Assembly (NCBI RefSeq): GCF_002259485.1
Contig: NZ_NPGA01000015.1
Coordinates: forward strand, 248,001 to 312,000
DNA length: 64,000 nucleotides
Direction of reading: 5' to 3'
Origin: Rhodococcus sp. 14-1411-2a
GTDB lineage: Bacteria; Actinomycetota; Actinomycetes; Mycobacteriales; Mycobacteriaceae
Positions 35,881 to 44,259 of the stretch are shown here, one piece after another; positions within the stretch are counted from its first letter, which is position 1; the number at the start of each line of letters is the position of its first letter. A program made the translations under genes and the position numbers. Under the pieces are notes generated by a model, which searched no databases, was not told the DNA's origin, and saw nothing but the letters and a program-made list of their open reading frames with translations.

Positions 35881-36711
35881 CTATCGACGCTGCGCCTCAC
35901 GGGTGGCCGGATGCACCGCGATCAGACCAAGACCGCGGCGGCGCTTGCACAGGGACGCCAATTCCTCGTAGGCGGCCTTGCCGAGCAGCTCGGTCAGTTC
36001 GGGCTTGTAGGACTCGAACACCTGCTTCGATCCGACGTGCGCATCGGGCGAGCCCGAGCAGTACCAGTCCAGATCGAGACCACCCTCGCCCCAGCCGCGT
36101 CGGTCGTACTCGCCGATCGTGGTCTTGAGGATCTCGGAGCCGTCCGGCCGCGTCACCCAGTCCTGGGTGCGCCTGATCGGCAGCTGCCAGCACACGTCGG
36201 GCTTGACCTCGAGCGGCTCGATGCCCTTGCGCAGCGCCATCGAATGCAGCGCGCACCCGATTCCGCCCTCGAACCCGGGACGGTTCTGGAAGATGCAGGC
36301 ACCCTTGTAGCGCCGCGTCCGCAGCGACTGCTCGTCGTCGAGATCGTCGTATTCGACGTACCCCTTCTTGCCGAGACCCTTGTCCATGAGCTGCCAATCC
36401 TGCGGAGTGAGCAACTTCACGGACTCGTCGAGCTTGCGCTTGTCGTCCTCGTCGGACAGGAACGCGCCGTGGGAGCAGCAACCGTCGTCGGGTCGGCCCG
36501 CGACGGTTCCCTGACATGCCGGAGTTCCGAACACGCAGGTCCAGTTGGACAACAACCACGTCAGATCCGCAGCGATGAGATGTTCCGAATTGTCGGGGTC
36601 GGGAAACTCGACCCATTCTCGCGGGAAATCCATCTCGACCTCTGCAGCGAACGACTGCTGCTCACGACCTGCTGTCACAAACGACGACGGTAGACCCAGT
36701 ACCGTGGGCAT
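35881..36711 (-). CDS. Cysteine-rich conserved protein (Rv0495c-like)
   Basis: The 276-residue protein has no signal peptide or membrane helix. It has a conserved cysteine set: [49 protein letters not shown] and WYCSGSP. This spacing suggests a metal or Fe-S site, similar to zinc/iron-chelating YkgJ-type and DUF3109 proteins. The M. tuberculosis neighbour at this site is Rv0495c, which I recall being linked to redox balance. ATG 36711 is directly next to the start of the ppx2 relic on the other strand; an internal ATG at 36633 is an alternative. Confidence 0.85.
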   Translation of the reverse strand: MPTVLGLPSSFVTAGREQQSFAAEVEMDFPREWVEFPDPDNSEHLIAADLTWLLSNWTCVFGTPACQGTVAGRPDDGCCSHGAFLSDEDDKRKLDESVKLLTPQDWQLMDKGLGKKGYVEYDDLDDEQSLRTRRYKGACIFQNRPGFEGGIGCALHSMALRKGIEPLEVKPDVCWQLPIRRTQDWVTRPDGSEILKTTIGEYDRRGWGEGGLDLDWYCSGSPDAHVGSKQVFESYKPELTELLGKAAYEELASLCKRRRGLGLIAVHPATREAQRR

Positions 36712-36986
36712 GTGCGAATAGGGGTGCTCGACGCCGGTACGGACGCGGCTCGAGGCGACTCGTAGCGTTCGTAACGCGGATCGTCGTGGCCGACCGTGCA
36801 GAATTGGAAGGTGTCAGCGCCGACAGGTCGCCACCACTGGTGGCCGGGGCTCTGGTAGCGGAGGCGAGCATGCGGGCATCGACAACGAAGTCACCCGAGA
36901 TATGCCCGTGGGCGCTGAAGGAAGGTTTGATGTTGAGGAAGCTGGACCCCGAAACCGACGGCGATCCGGTGGTGAGCTCGAGATGA
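36712..36986 (+). pseudogene. ppx2: Relic of exopolyphosphatase gene ppx2 with large internal deletion
   Basis: GTG 36712 begins [10 protein letters not shown], the N-terminal phosphate-binding start of Ppx/GppA proteins, but the frame stops after 17 codons. From about 36759, in a different frame, the sequence reads [20 protein letters not shown] and then ADRSPPLVAGALVAEASMRA, EICPWALKEGLMLRKLD and a stop at 36984-36986. This is clearly the C-terminal end of the M. tuberculosis Ppx2 (Rv0496) type. About 240-260 codons holding the catalytic domains are missing, with a frame change at the junction. The remnant still ends in an ATGA overlap with the next gene, as the intact gene would. The exopolyphosphatase or pppGpp phosphatase activity must be lost at this locus. 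Confidence 0.88.
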
Positions 36987-38140
36987 GCGACACCAACCCG
37001 GAGGACACCGGACAGATCTCGGTTGCCGAGCTGCTGGCTCGAAACGGTCAGAAGACGAACCTGAGCGCAGGCGGTCGCCGTCGCCGCGGCGTCAAGGGCG
37101 GCATCTCCGTCGCCGAGCTGACCGGTGAGATCCCCGTCGTACGCGACGAGCCCGGCAACCGCAGCGCCGTGGTGGTCGAAACCCCGGCTCCCGACGCGTC
37201 CGGGCCCGAGACGCCCGAGACCCCCGACGTCGCCCCGGCAGCGCCGCAGAGCAGCGATGCGCCCGAGGACGACGCACCCGCCGCCGGCTCCTCCCGGCCG
37301 CAACCGGCCAAGCCGCAGACCACTCGCCCCACCCCGTTCCAACCGGCAGGCAAGCGCGAGAAGCAGCAGCCCGAGCCTGAACTGCTGTCCGGATCCACGA
37401 CGGTTGCCGGTGACCTGCTGAACCGCTCACACGACGACACCGAACGGTCCAAGCGCCCGGCTGTGTCCACGGTGCCTGCGTCGGATCGGCTTCCGTACGG
37501 ATCCACCCCGGCCGAGCAGGGCCGGGCCCGCAAGCCTGTGGGATTCCGAGCCTCGCGGCAGGTCGAGGTGGTCGAGCCGAACACCGACGTCGCTCCGCGT
37601 GCCGCGCTCGTCGACGTCGACGACGTGGCCAAGACCGCGGTGTCTCCGCGCATCCGACGCACCGACGATACGACGGCCGAGTCGGCCGACGAGTCGGCGG
37701 TCGATACGTCCGCCGCCACCGAGGTCGTCGATCTCGTGAAGCCGGAGATCGACGACGAACCGAAGACCGCGACCGACGTCGAGGCCGACACCGACGACGC
37801 ACCGGACGCGGCGGCCGACAGCGCTACTGCGGCCTCGCGCACCGACCGCCGGGCAGCGGCGGTCAAGGGTAAGGGCGGTGCCGTCCGGCAATGGCTGGTG
37901 CTGATCGGTCAGGCAGTGGTGTCGATCGCCGTCGGCGCGCTGCTGTTCAAGGGCTTCGAGCAACTGTGGGACGTGTTGCCGTGGGTCGCTCTGGTGCTGT
38001 CGGTGCTGGTCATCGTCGGACTCGTCGCGGTGGTGAGGATTCTGCGACGCACCGACGATCTGATCTCGATCGTCATCGCGATCGCCGTCGGTGTATTCGT
38101 CACGCTCGGTCCGCTCGCCTTCCAGCTCAGTACCGGCTGA
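36983..38140 (+). CDS. Membrane protein with long disordered acidic region (Rv0497-like)
   Basis: The 385-residue protein begins with a conserved soluble block (TGQISVAELLARNGQK and then GGISVAELTGEIPVV), then has a low-complexity Pro/Ala/Asp/Glu stretch to about 290. It ends with three or four membrane helices (WLVLIGQAVVSIAVGALLF, VLPWVALVLSVLVIVGLV, LISIVIAIAVGVFVTLG). ATG 36983 overlaps the ppx2 relic stop. The repeated ISVAEL motif may be a docking element. The M. tuberculosis counterpart, Rv0497, is a membrane protein of unknown function and is somewhat shorter. Confidence 0.85.
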   Translation: MSDTNPEDTGQISVAELLARNGQKTNLSAGGRRRRGVKGGISVAELTGEIPVVRDEPGNRSAVVVETPAPDASGPETPETPDVAPAAPQSSDAPEDDAPAAGSSRPQPAKPQTTRPTPFQPAGKREKQQPEPELLSGSTTVAGDLLNRSHDDTERSKRPAVSTVPASDRLPYGSTPAEQGRARKPVGFRASRQVEVVEPNTDVAPRAALVDVDDVAKTAVSPRIRRTDDTTAESADESAVDTSAATEVVDLVKPEIDDEPKTATDVEADTDDAPDAAADSATAASRTDRRAAAVKGKGGAVRQWLVLIGQAVVSIAVGALLFKGFEQLWDVLPWVALVLSVLVIVGLVAVVRILRRTDDLISIVIAIAVGVFVTLGPLAFQLSTG

Positions 38141-38152
38141 GTCGGCACACCG

Positions 38153-38995
38153 ATGGGCGCGAAGCGAATTCAGGTAGGACTGTCCACGGCGTCGGTCTAC
38201 CCGCAGAACACCGAGGCGGCGTTCCGGTATGCGGCAGAGCTCGGGTACGACGGCATCGAGCTGATGGTGTGGGCCGAGTCCGTCAGCCAGGACGTCGACG
38301 CGGTGGCCGCGCTCTCGCGGGAGTACTCGATGCCGGTGCAGGCCATCCATGCGCCGTGTCTGCTGATCTCGCAGCGAGTGTGGGGATCCGATCCGGTTGC
38401 CAAACTCGCCCGCTCGGTCGAGGCGGCCGAGAAGCTGGACTCGGCGACGGTCGTGGTGCACCCACCGTTCCGGTGGCAACGCAAGTACAGCGACGGCTTT
38501 GCCGATCAGGTCGCCGAACTCGAATCGAACTCGCACGTGGTGGTCGCCGTGGAGAACATGTTCCCCATGCGCGCCGATCGCTTCTTCGGGCGCAAGGAGA
38601 AATCCGCACAGCGACTCGAACGACGCGGTGGTCCGGGGGCCGCACTGTCGGCGTTCTCGCCGTCCTACGACCCGACCGACGTCGGCCACGGGCACTACAC
38701 CCTCGACCTCTCGCACACGGCCACCGCGGGCTCGGACGCGCTCGAGATGCTCGACCGGATGGGCGAGGGCATCGCGCACCTGCATCTGGCCGACGGCCGG
38801 GGCGCATCGGTGGACGAGCACCTCATCCCCGGCCACGGCAGTCAACCGTGCGTGGAGGTGTGCACCGAACTGGTGCGCCGCGGCTTCGAGGGACAGGCAG
38901 TGATCGAGATCAACACACAGAACGCGCGCACGGTCCCCGAGCGTTCCTCGATGCTCGGGCAAGCACTGCAGTTCGCCCGCGCACACCTGTCCTGA
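38153..38995 (+). CDS. Sugar phosphate isomerase/epimerase family protein (Rv0498-like)
   Basis: The 280-residue protein is a TIM barrel of the AP endonuclease 2/xylose isomerase-like family. Metal-ligand positions are visible as YDGIELMVW (Glu), VVAVENMF (Glu), YTLDLSHTA (Asp, His), HLHLADGRG (His, Asp) and AVIEINTQ (Glu). This is a full set for a divalent-metal isomerase or hydrolase. It starts 12 bp after the membrane gene and is followed by the thioesterase after 22 bp. The substrate is not known; a polyol or sugar phosphate is likely. Confidence 0.87.
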   Translation: MGAKRIQVGLSTASVYPQNTEAAFRYAAELGYDGIELMVWAESVSQDVDAVAALSREYSMPVQAIHAPCLLISQRVWGSDPVAKLARSVEAAEKLDSATVVVHPPFRWQRKYSDGFADQVAELESNSHVVVAVENMFPMRADRFFGRKEKSAQRLERRGGPGAALSAFSPSYDPTDVGHGHYTLDLSHTATAGSDALEMLDRMGEGIAHLHLADGRGASVDEHLIPGHGSQPCVEVCTELVRRGFEGQAVIEINTQNARTVPERSSMLGQALQFARAHLS

Positions 38996-39017
38996 GGCCG
39001 CCGGTAAGTTGTCGGAA

Positions 39018-39875
39018 ATGAGTTCCGCCAGCCCCTTCACCGCCGCCACCACCCTGACCGCGCTCGAGGTCGCCGCCGACACCGCGTCGTTCGCGGGCGC
39101 GATCGACTCCACCTGGACCATCGGTCCGAAGGTGCACGGCGGTGTGATGCTCGCCGTCTGCGCGGCAGCAGCGCGCAAGCACATCGTCACGACCGACCCG
39201 GAGCAGGCCGAGATCCAGCCGCTCGCGGTGAGCGTCAGCTACCTGGCCGCTCCCGATCCCGGCGAGGTCGCGCTGACGACGGTGGTACGCAAGCGCGGCC
39301 GTCAGGTCTCGCACGTCGACGTCGAACTCACCCAGGCCGGACGCGTTGCCGTGCGGGCGGTGGTGACCCTCGGTCGTCCCGATTCCGAGGAACCCCACCA
39401 CGAGACGCCGACGTCGCTGGCGTCGATGGCAGCCGAACCGCCGGCGGAGACCCTCGCGGTGGCGGGCGATCATCCGATGGCGTCGATCGTGCACGTCGCC
39501 AAGGGCTGCGAGATGCGGATCGACGCGTCGTCGGCGTCGTTCCTGACCGGCCAGCAGGGCGAGGCGGAGATTCGACTGTGGGTGCGTCCATTCGCGGGCG
39601 ACGAGGCCGACCTCGACACCGCAGTGCTGTTCGCACTGATGACCGGAGACATCTCGGCTCCGGTGACCATGAACCGCGGAATGTTCGGTTGGGCTCCGAC
39701 CGTGCAGTTGACGACCTACCTGCGACGCCGTCCGGCACCGGGGTGGCTGCGGGTGGCGGCGACCAGCACCGTCATCGGCAGCACCTGGTTCGAGGAGGAC
39801 CACGTGGTGCTGGATTCGACCGGTGCCGTCGTGGTGCAGAGCAGACAGTTGGCGATGGTGCCGCGCTCGAACTGA
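39018..39875 (+). CDS. Acyl-CoA thioesterase-like double hot-dog protein (Rv0499-like)
   Basis: The 285-residue protein has the TesB-like tandem hot-dog layout: IGPKVHGGVMLAVCAAAARK near the N-terminus, VSHVDVELTQAGRVAVRAVV, then GWAPTVQLTTYLRRRPAPGWLR in the second repeat. It probably splits acyl-CoA thioesters in the cytoplasm. ATG 39018 is preferred over TTG 39009 because it lies closer to the family start. It is packed between the isomerase and proC (18 bp), as in mycobacteria. Confidence 0.85.
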   Translation: MSSASPFTAATTLTALEVAADTASFAGAIDSTWTIGPKVHGGVMLAVCAAAARKHIVTTDPEQAEIQPLAVSVSYLAAPDPGEVALTTVVRKRGRQVSHVDVELTQAGRVAVRAVVTLGRPDSEEPHHETPTSLASMAAEPPAETLAVAGDHPMASIVHVAKGCEMRIDASSASFLTGQQGEAEIRLWVRPFAGDEADLDTAVLFALMTGDISAPVTMNRGMFGWAPTVQLTTYLRRRPAPGWLRVAATSTVIGSTWFEEDHVVLDSTGAVVVQSRQLAMVPRSN

Positions 39876-39893
39876 CATGGCAGGCTTGGTCGT

Positions 39894-40709
39894 ATGACGA
39901 GAATTGCAGTGATCGGCGGCGGACGGATCGGTGAGGCGTTGATTGCGGGACTCCTCGAGTCCGGCCACGCAGTGCGCGATCTGGTGGTCGCCGAGAAGTC
40001 CGAGGCCCGCGCCAAGGAGATCGCCAAGGAATTCGGAGTACTGACCACCACCGTCGGCGACGCATCCGAGGGAGCCGATGTGATCGTGCTGGCGGTCAAG
40101 CCGGCCGACGTCGAAGCGGCACTGACCGAGATCACGAAGATCGAACTCGACGGCGATCGCGAACAACTCATCGTCTCGCTGGCCGCAGGAGTCCCTACCG
40201 CCAAGTTCGAGCCCAAGCTCCCCGCCGGCTTCCCGGTCGTTCGGGTCATGCCCAATACCCCGATGCTGGTGGGGGAGGGCGTCAGCGTGTTGGCACCGGG
40301 CAAGTACGCCCGCGCCGAGCACCTCGAACTCGTGCGCTCGATCCTCTCGGCCGTCGGCAAGGTGGTCGTGGTCAAGGAGAACCAGCTCGACGCCGTGACG
40401 GCCGTGTCCGGCTCCGGGCCGGCCTACTTCTTCCTCGTGGCCGAGGCCATGATCGACGCCGGAGTGGGCCTGGGATTGAGCCGCGACGTGGCGTCGGCGC
40501 TCGTGGTTCAGACGATGGTGGGGTCCGGGGCGATGCTCGATCGCTCCGACGAGAGCGCGAGCGAGCTTCGATATGCGGTGACTTCTCCGGGCGGAACGAC
40601 CGCCGCAGCAGTGCGTGAATTGGAGAGAAAGGGCGTCCGAGCAGCGTTTTTCGATGCCCTCGGTGCCGCAAATGCCCGATCCATTGAGATGGGCATCACA
40701 GCAGAATAG
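39894..40709 (+). CDS. proC: Pyrroline-5-carboxylate reductase
   Basis: The 271-residue enzyme makes proline from pyrroline-5-carboxylate with NAD(P)H. The Rossmann start is RIAVIGGGRIGEALI (residues 3-17). The conserved VIVLAVKP, RVMPNTPMLVGEG, AVSGSGPAYFFLVAEAM and the C-terminal SPGGTTAAAVRELE signature are all intact. The length is standard. It is followed by a 127-bp gap with a GGCAGG/CCTGCC stem before the HTH gene. Confidence 0.97.
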   Translation: MTRIAVIGGGRIGEALIAGLLESGHAVRDLVVAEKSEARAKEIAKEFGVLTTTVGDASEGADVIVLAVKPADVEAALTEITKIELDGDREQLIVSLAAGVPTAKFEPKLPAGFPVVRVMPNTPMLVGEGVSVLAPGKYARAEHLELVRSILSAVGKVVVVKENQLDAVTAVSGSGPAYFFLVAEAMIDAGVGLGLSRDVASALVVQTMVGSGAMLDRSDESASELRYAVTSPGGTTAAAVRELERKGVRAAFFDALGAANARSIEMGITAE

Positions 40710-40836
40710 AAAATCTTTTCCCCACTCCCGTCGCAGTAACCCCATCTGTCCCTATAGGCTCGGGGGCAGCACGTGCGTGTCTGTTCGGCAGGAGGGGAAG
40801 CCTGCCGCATGAGACGTGCCGGAGGTATGTGGATTG

Positions 40837-41073
40837 ATGGCGTCTATAAACAAGCCGTCCAAGGGTTCGTCCCCGGACGGTCAACCGGCCCTGGCCGGAA
40901 CGCAGTTCCTCACGGTCGCCGAAGTGGCGACGCTGATGAGGGTTTCGAAAATGACCGTGTACCGGCTGGTGCACGGCGGAGAATTGCCCGCTGTACGAGT
41001 GGGTCGGTCTTTTCGTGTGCACGCCAAGGCGGTCCACGACTATCTCGAGACCTCGTACTTCGACGCAGGCTAG
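40837..41073 (+). CDS. Excisionase-family small DNA-binding protein (Rv0500A-like)
   Basis: The 78-residue protein has a MerR/excisionase-type helix-turn-helix: FLTVAEVATLMRVSKMTVYR, then VHGGELPAVRVGRSFRVHAKAVHDYLE. ATG 40837 gives the length of Rv0500A; an in-frame GTG at 40816 would add seven residues. The gene is not linked to a phage or integrase here, so it is a resident regulator. The genes it controls are unknown. It precedes the structured leader and the bS22 gene, as in mycobacteria. Confidence 0.87.
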   Translation: MASINKPSKGSSPDGQPALAGTQFLTVAEVATLMRVSKMTVYRLVHGGELPAVRVGRSFRVHAKAVHDYLETSYFDAG

Positions 41074-41080
41074 TAGTGCA

Positions 41081-41227
41081 CGTGGGGCCGGTTTCGTAAG
41101 TCCTGGTTCACACCGGTAGGATTGGCGCTCGTCGTGCCAGCCAGCCGGTGTGCAGCCGTGGGCGAGTACGTGGCCCCAGCGCCAGCTCGGTGACCAAGGC
41201 TTTTGGCTCGAAGCCCTCAGGGCTTGG
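41081..41227 (+). ncRNA. Candidate structured leader upstream of bS22
   Basis: Nested inverted pairs are TGGGGCC (41083-41089) with GGCCCCA (41172-41178), and CACACCGG (41109-41116) with CCGGTGTG (41145-41152), with a smaller TGGC/GCCA stem inside. After this come CCAAG (41194-41198) with CTTGG (41223-41227) and a competing tight hairpin, AAGCCC-TCA-GGGCTT (41211-41225). The region is 219 bp long between the HTH stop and the bS22 start and holds no other gene. It could be a terminator for the HTH gene, a leader controlling the ribosomal protein, or a separate small RNA. Confidence 0.4.
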
Positions 41228-41292
41228 TTGTCAGGTAGGCGTACGCAAACGGCGTGCGCGAAAACGCTAGAGAAGAACGTGAGGACACCCGC

Positions 41293-41394
41293 ATGGGTTC
41301 AGTGATCAAGAAGCGTCGCAAGCGCATGTCGAAGAAGAAGCACCGCAAGTTGCTTCGTCGTACCCGCGTGCAGCGCAGGAAACTCGGCAAATAA
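41293..41394 (+). CDS. Small ribosomal protein bS22 (AURKAIP1/COX24 domain, Rv0500B-like)
   Basis: A 33-residue, extremely basic peptide ([19 protein letters not shown] at the start) matches the actinobacterial AURKAIP1/COX24-domain protein. In Mycobacterium smegmatis ribosome structures it was seen as an extra 30S protein named bS22. It is far too short for ordinary gene calls. GTGAGGAC lies before ATG 41293. A clear terminator follows 24 bp after the stop. Confidence 0.9.
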
Positions 41395-41418
41395 GCCTGC
41401 CGTCATCTGCTTCATGGG

Positions 41419-41447
41419 GAAGCCCGTCACCATCGGTGGCGGGCTTC
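41419..41447 (+). terminator. Intrinsic-type hairpin after bS22
   Basis: GAAGCCCGTCACC (41419-41431) pairs with GGTGGCGGGCTTC (41435-41447) with one G-T wobble and a 3-base loop, followed by TTCCGTTC. It ends transcription about 90 bp before the next start. Confidence 0.85.
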
Positions 41448-41538
41448 TTCCGTTCGAAGAACGGGCTTTGCTTCTCACCCGCGCCGAGCCCGGTCGATCC
41501 AGTAGGCTTTGCAGCGGAACCGACGTTGGGGGTGCGCA

Positions 41539-42684
41539 GTGAGTCCGAGCGATCGTGGATCGTCTGGGCCCCGAGTGGTCCTCGTGACCGGAGCGAGCCG
41601 ATTCCTCGGCGGCTACCTCGTCACCAGACTGGCCCAGAATCCGAACATCGAGCGCGTCATCGCCGTCGATGCGGTCTCGCCGAGCAAGGATCTGTTGCGC
41701 CGCATGGGACGCGCGGAATTCGTCCGCGCCGACATTCGTAATCCGTTGATCGGCAAAGTGATTCGCAATGCCGGCGTCGACACCGTCGTGCACGCCGCCA
41801 CCGTCGCCAAGCCCCCGAAATCCGGCGGCCGCGCCACGATGAAAGACCTCAACGTCATCGGCGCGATGCAGCTGTTCGCGGTCTGCCAGAAGTCACCGAC
41901 CGTCGAGAGGGTGGTACTGCGTTCGTCGTCCTCGGTGTACGGCTGCAGCGCGAAGGACCCGGTGAAATTCACCGAGGAGATGAGTGCTCGACGCCCCCCG
42001 AGCGGTGGGTACGCGCGGGACTCGATCGACATCGAGGGATACGTTCGCGGTCTCGGGCGTCGACGGCCGGACATCGCGGTGTCGATCCTGCGCATGGCGC
42101 CGCTGATCGGTCCACGACTGAACGGCACCATCTCGCGCTACATGACCTCGCCGCTGATTCCCAGCATCGTCGGTCGCGACGCACGCATGCAGTTGCTGCA
42201 CGAGGAAGACGCTCTGGCTGCGCTCGAGCGCGCGACTCTCGGTGGGTCGGCGGGCACGTTCAACATCGGAGCCGACGGCACGATCATGCTGTCCCAGGCG
42301 ATTCGCCGAGCCGGCCGCGTTCAGGTGCCGGTGCCGTTTCCGCTGTTCAAGAGCGTCGGCCGCGCACTGATGGGCGGCATGATGCGCGAGTTCACCACCG
42401 AGCAACTCGACTACTTCCACTTCGGCTGCGGACTGGACACCACCCGCATGCGGTCCGTCCTTGGCTTCGAGCCGCGGTGGACTACGGTTCAGGCATTCGA
42501 CGACTTCGTCCGAGGCGCCGCGCTGCGGCCTGTCATCAGAACCGAATGGGTGGACAGCGTCGAAGATCGACTGGTCTCGGCCGTAGAGACAGGCGCGTCC
42601 ACGGCGCGGGCACTGGCGGCACTGCGTAGTTCGGGAGCGGTGCGTAGTTCGGGAGCGGTGCGTAGTTCGGGAGGGGACAGGTGA
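41539..42684 (+). CDS. NAD-dependent epimerase/dehydratase family protein (GalE2/Rv0501-like)
   Basis: The 381-residue extended-SDR protein has the NAD-binding motif TGASRFLGGYLV (17-28), DVNT-type strand regions (VHAATVAKPP), SSSSVYGCS and a later RDSIDIEGYVR in place of the classical YxxxK, so a true UDP-sugar epimerase activity is uncertain. GTG 41539 is used. The C-terminus contains almost three 18-bp in-frame repeats giving RSSGAV units. The gene overlaps the acyltransferase by 4 bp (GTGA). The M. tuberculosis counterpart is called galE2. Confidence 0.82.
   Translation: MSPSDRGSSGPRVVLVTGASRFLGGYLVTRLAQNPNIERVIAVDAVSPSKDLLRRMGRAEFVRADIRNPLIGKVIRNAGVDTVVHAATVAKPPKSGGRATMKDLNVIGAMQLFAVCQKSPTVERVVLRSSSSVYGCSAKDPVKFTEEMSARRPPSGGYARDSIDIEGYVRGLGRRRPDIAVSILRMAPLIGPRLNGTISRYMTSPLIPSIVGRDARMQLLHEEDALAALERATLGGSAGTFNIGADGTIMLSQAIRRAGRVQVPVPFPLFKSVGRALMGGMMREFTTEQLDYFHFGCGLDTTRMRSVLGFEPRWTTVQAFDDFVRGAALRPVIRTEWVDSVEDRLVSAVETGASTARALAALRSSGAVRSSGAVRSSGGDR
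42623..42674 (+). repeat. In-frame 18-bp tandem repeat at the epimerase C-terminus
   Basis: The unit TGCGTAGTTCGGGAGCGG occurs at 42623-42640 and 42641-42658, with a partial third copy from 42659. It is multiple-of-three, so copy number can vary without a frameshift and only lengthens a RSSGAV tail. Confidence 0.9.
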
Positions 42685-43730
42685 GCGAAGTGGCCAAAGT
42701 GATTCCATTGCACGGCGGCACGTCCGGCCGCTCGGCGCGAGCGGCTGCGGGCTCGCGTGAACGCCACCCCTCCGCCTACGCCGATCCTCGCGAGCCGACG
42801 CCGTTGTCGGCCCCGGCTCCTGCCGACGCGTCGGCAGTGACGCCCTCGCTCCCCACTCCGTTGCTGTCGATGATCGACGACACCAAGTCCACGATCGTCG
42901 ACCAGATCTCCTCGGTCGCCGAGTTCGTTCGCAGGCGGCTGGCCGGTGACTACAGTGTCGACGAGTTCGGTTACGACCCGCACTTCGCCGACGCGGTCTG
43001 GCTTCCGTTGCTGCGGCCGTTGTTCGACAAGTGGTTCCGCGTCGAGGTCAAGGGCATCGAGAACATTCCGTCCGACGGCGGCGCGCTCGTCGTCGCCAAC
43101 CATGCGGGCGTCGTGCCCGTCGATGCGCTGATGGCGTCGGTCGCCGTACGCGATCACCACCCGGCGCACCGCCCTCTGCGAATGTTGGCCGCCGACATGG
43201 CATTCGAGATGCCCGGCGTCGGCACGATCGCGCGCAAGGCCGGGCACACGCTCGCGTGCAACCCCGACGCCGAACGACTGCTGCGTACCGGCGAGGTCGC
43301 CGCCGTGTTCCCGGAAGGGTTCAAGGGCATCGGCAAACCGTTCAGCGAGCGCTACAAGTTGCAGCGATTCGGTCGCGGCGGATTCGTCTCGGCTGCTCTG
43401 CGGACGGGTGTGCCGATCATCCCGTGCTCCATCGTCGGCTCGGAAGAGATCTACCCCAAGATCGGCGACATCGCACCATTGGCCCGGTTGATGGGCGTCC
43501 CCTACTTTCCGGTGACGCCGTTCTTCCCGCACCTCGGCCCGCTGGGTCTGATCCCGTTGCCGTCCAAGTGGTACATCGAATTCGGCAAGCCGATCCCCAC
43601 CGACGGGTACGACTCCACCGCATTCGAGGATCCGATGGTGCTGTTCGAGTTGACCGACCACGTGCGCGAAACCATTCAGCACACGCTCTATCGACTGCTT
43701 GCCAAGAGGCGCAACGTCTTCCTGGGTTAG
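42681..43730 (+). CDS. Lysophospholipid acyltransferase family protein (Rv0502-like)
   Basis: The 349-residue protein has a variable N-terminus (1-60), then a PlsC-like acyltransferase domain from about residue 110. The catalytic region is VVANHAGVVPVDALM, followed by FEMPGVGTIARKAG and the substrate motif VFPEGFKGIGK. It is most like the diacylglycerol/hemolysin-type branch of the family and should act on the inner face of the membrane. It overlaps the epimerase gene by 4 bp, as Rv0501-Rv0502 do in M. tuberculosis. The acyl acceptor is unknown. Confidence 0.87.
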   Translation: MSEVAKVIPLHGGTSGRSARAAAGSRERHPSAYADPREPTPLSAPAPADASAVTPSLPTPLLSMIDDTKSTIVDQISSVAEFVRRRLAGDYSVDEFGYDPHFADAVWLPLLRPLFDKWFRVEVKGIENIPSDGGALVVANHAGVVPVDALMASVAVRDHHPAHRPLRMLAADMAFEMPGVGTIARKAGHTLACNPDAERLLRTGEVAAVFPEGFKGIGKPFSERYKLQRFGRGGFVSAALRTGVPIIPCSIVGSEEIYPKIGDIAPLARLMGVPYFPVTPFFPHLGPLGLIPLPSKWYIEFGKPIPTDGYDSTAFEDPMVLFELTDHVRETIQHTLYRLLAKRRNVFLG

Positions 43731-43746
43731 ACGCTCGGGTTATCGT

Positions 43747-44241
43747 GTGGCAGTGCATATTCGCGACACCTCCGCTGCCGATCTACCCGAGATTCTCGAC
43801 ATCCACAACGATGCGGTCGCCAACACCACCGCCATCTGGGACGAAGAACAGGTCGATCTCGCCGATCGCACAGCCTGGTTCGAGGGCAGGATCGCCGCGG
43901 GATACCCGGTACTCACCGCGGAGGTCGACGGCCGGGTGGCCGGGTACGCGTCGTACGGGCAGTGGCGGGTCAAGAGCGGCTACCGACACTCGGTGGAACA
44001 CTCGGTGTACATCCATCGAGATTTCTACCGTCGCGGGCTGGCCAGTGCGCTACTGAGCGAGTTGATCGAGCGAGCGAAAGCGAGCGACATTCACGTGTTG
44101 GTGGGGTTCATCGAGTCCGAGAACACCACGTCGATCGCGCTGCACGAGAAGTTCGGGTTCGCCACCGTCGGACAGATGCCGCAGGTGGGCGTCAAGTTCG
44201 GTCGGTGGTTGGACCTGACGCTGATGCAGCTCACTCTCTGA
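43747..44241 (+). CDS. GNAT N-acetyltransferase (phosphinothricin acetyltransferase-like)
   Basis: The 164-residue acetyltransferase shows the Pat/Bar-like pattern: DTSAADLPEILDIHNDAVANTTA, WFEGRIAAGYPVLTAE, the acetyl-CoA loop YRRGLASALLSEL and EKFGFATVGQMPQVGVKFGRW. Such enzymes acetylate phosphinothricin, methionine sulfoximine or related amines. GTG 43747 or GTG 43753 are both possible starts. It takes the place where mycobacteria have cmaA2, and converges on serB1 across 18 bp. Confidence 0.87.
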   Translation: MAVHIRDTSAADLPEILDIHNDAVANTTAIWDEEQVDLADRTAWFEGRIAAGYPVLTAEVDGRVAGYASYGQWRVKSGYRHSVEHSVYIHRDFYRRGLASALLSELIERAKASDIHVLVGFIESENTTSIALHEKFGFATVGQMPQVGVKFGRWLDLTLMQLTL

Positions 44242-44259
44242 TCACCCGCGGTCGGACGA

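Noticed and set aside
36712-36762. A 17-aa independent leader peptide instead of a ppx2 N-terminus
   Set aside because: The [10 protein letters not shown] match to Ppx/GppA, and the Ppx2 C-terminus just downstream, make a deletion relic the simpler reading.
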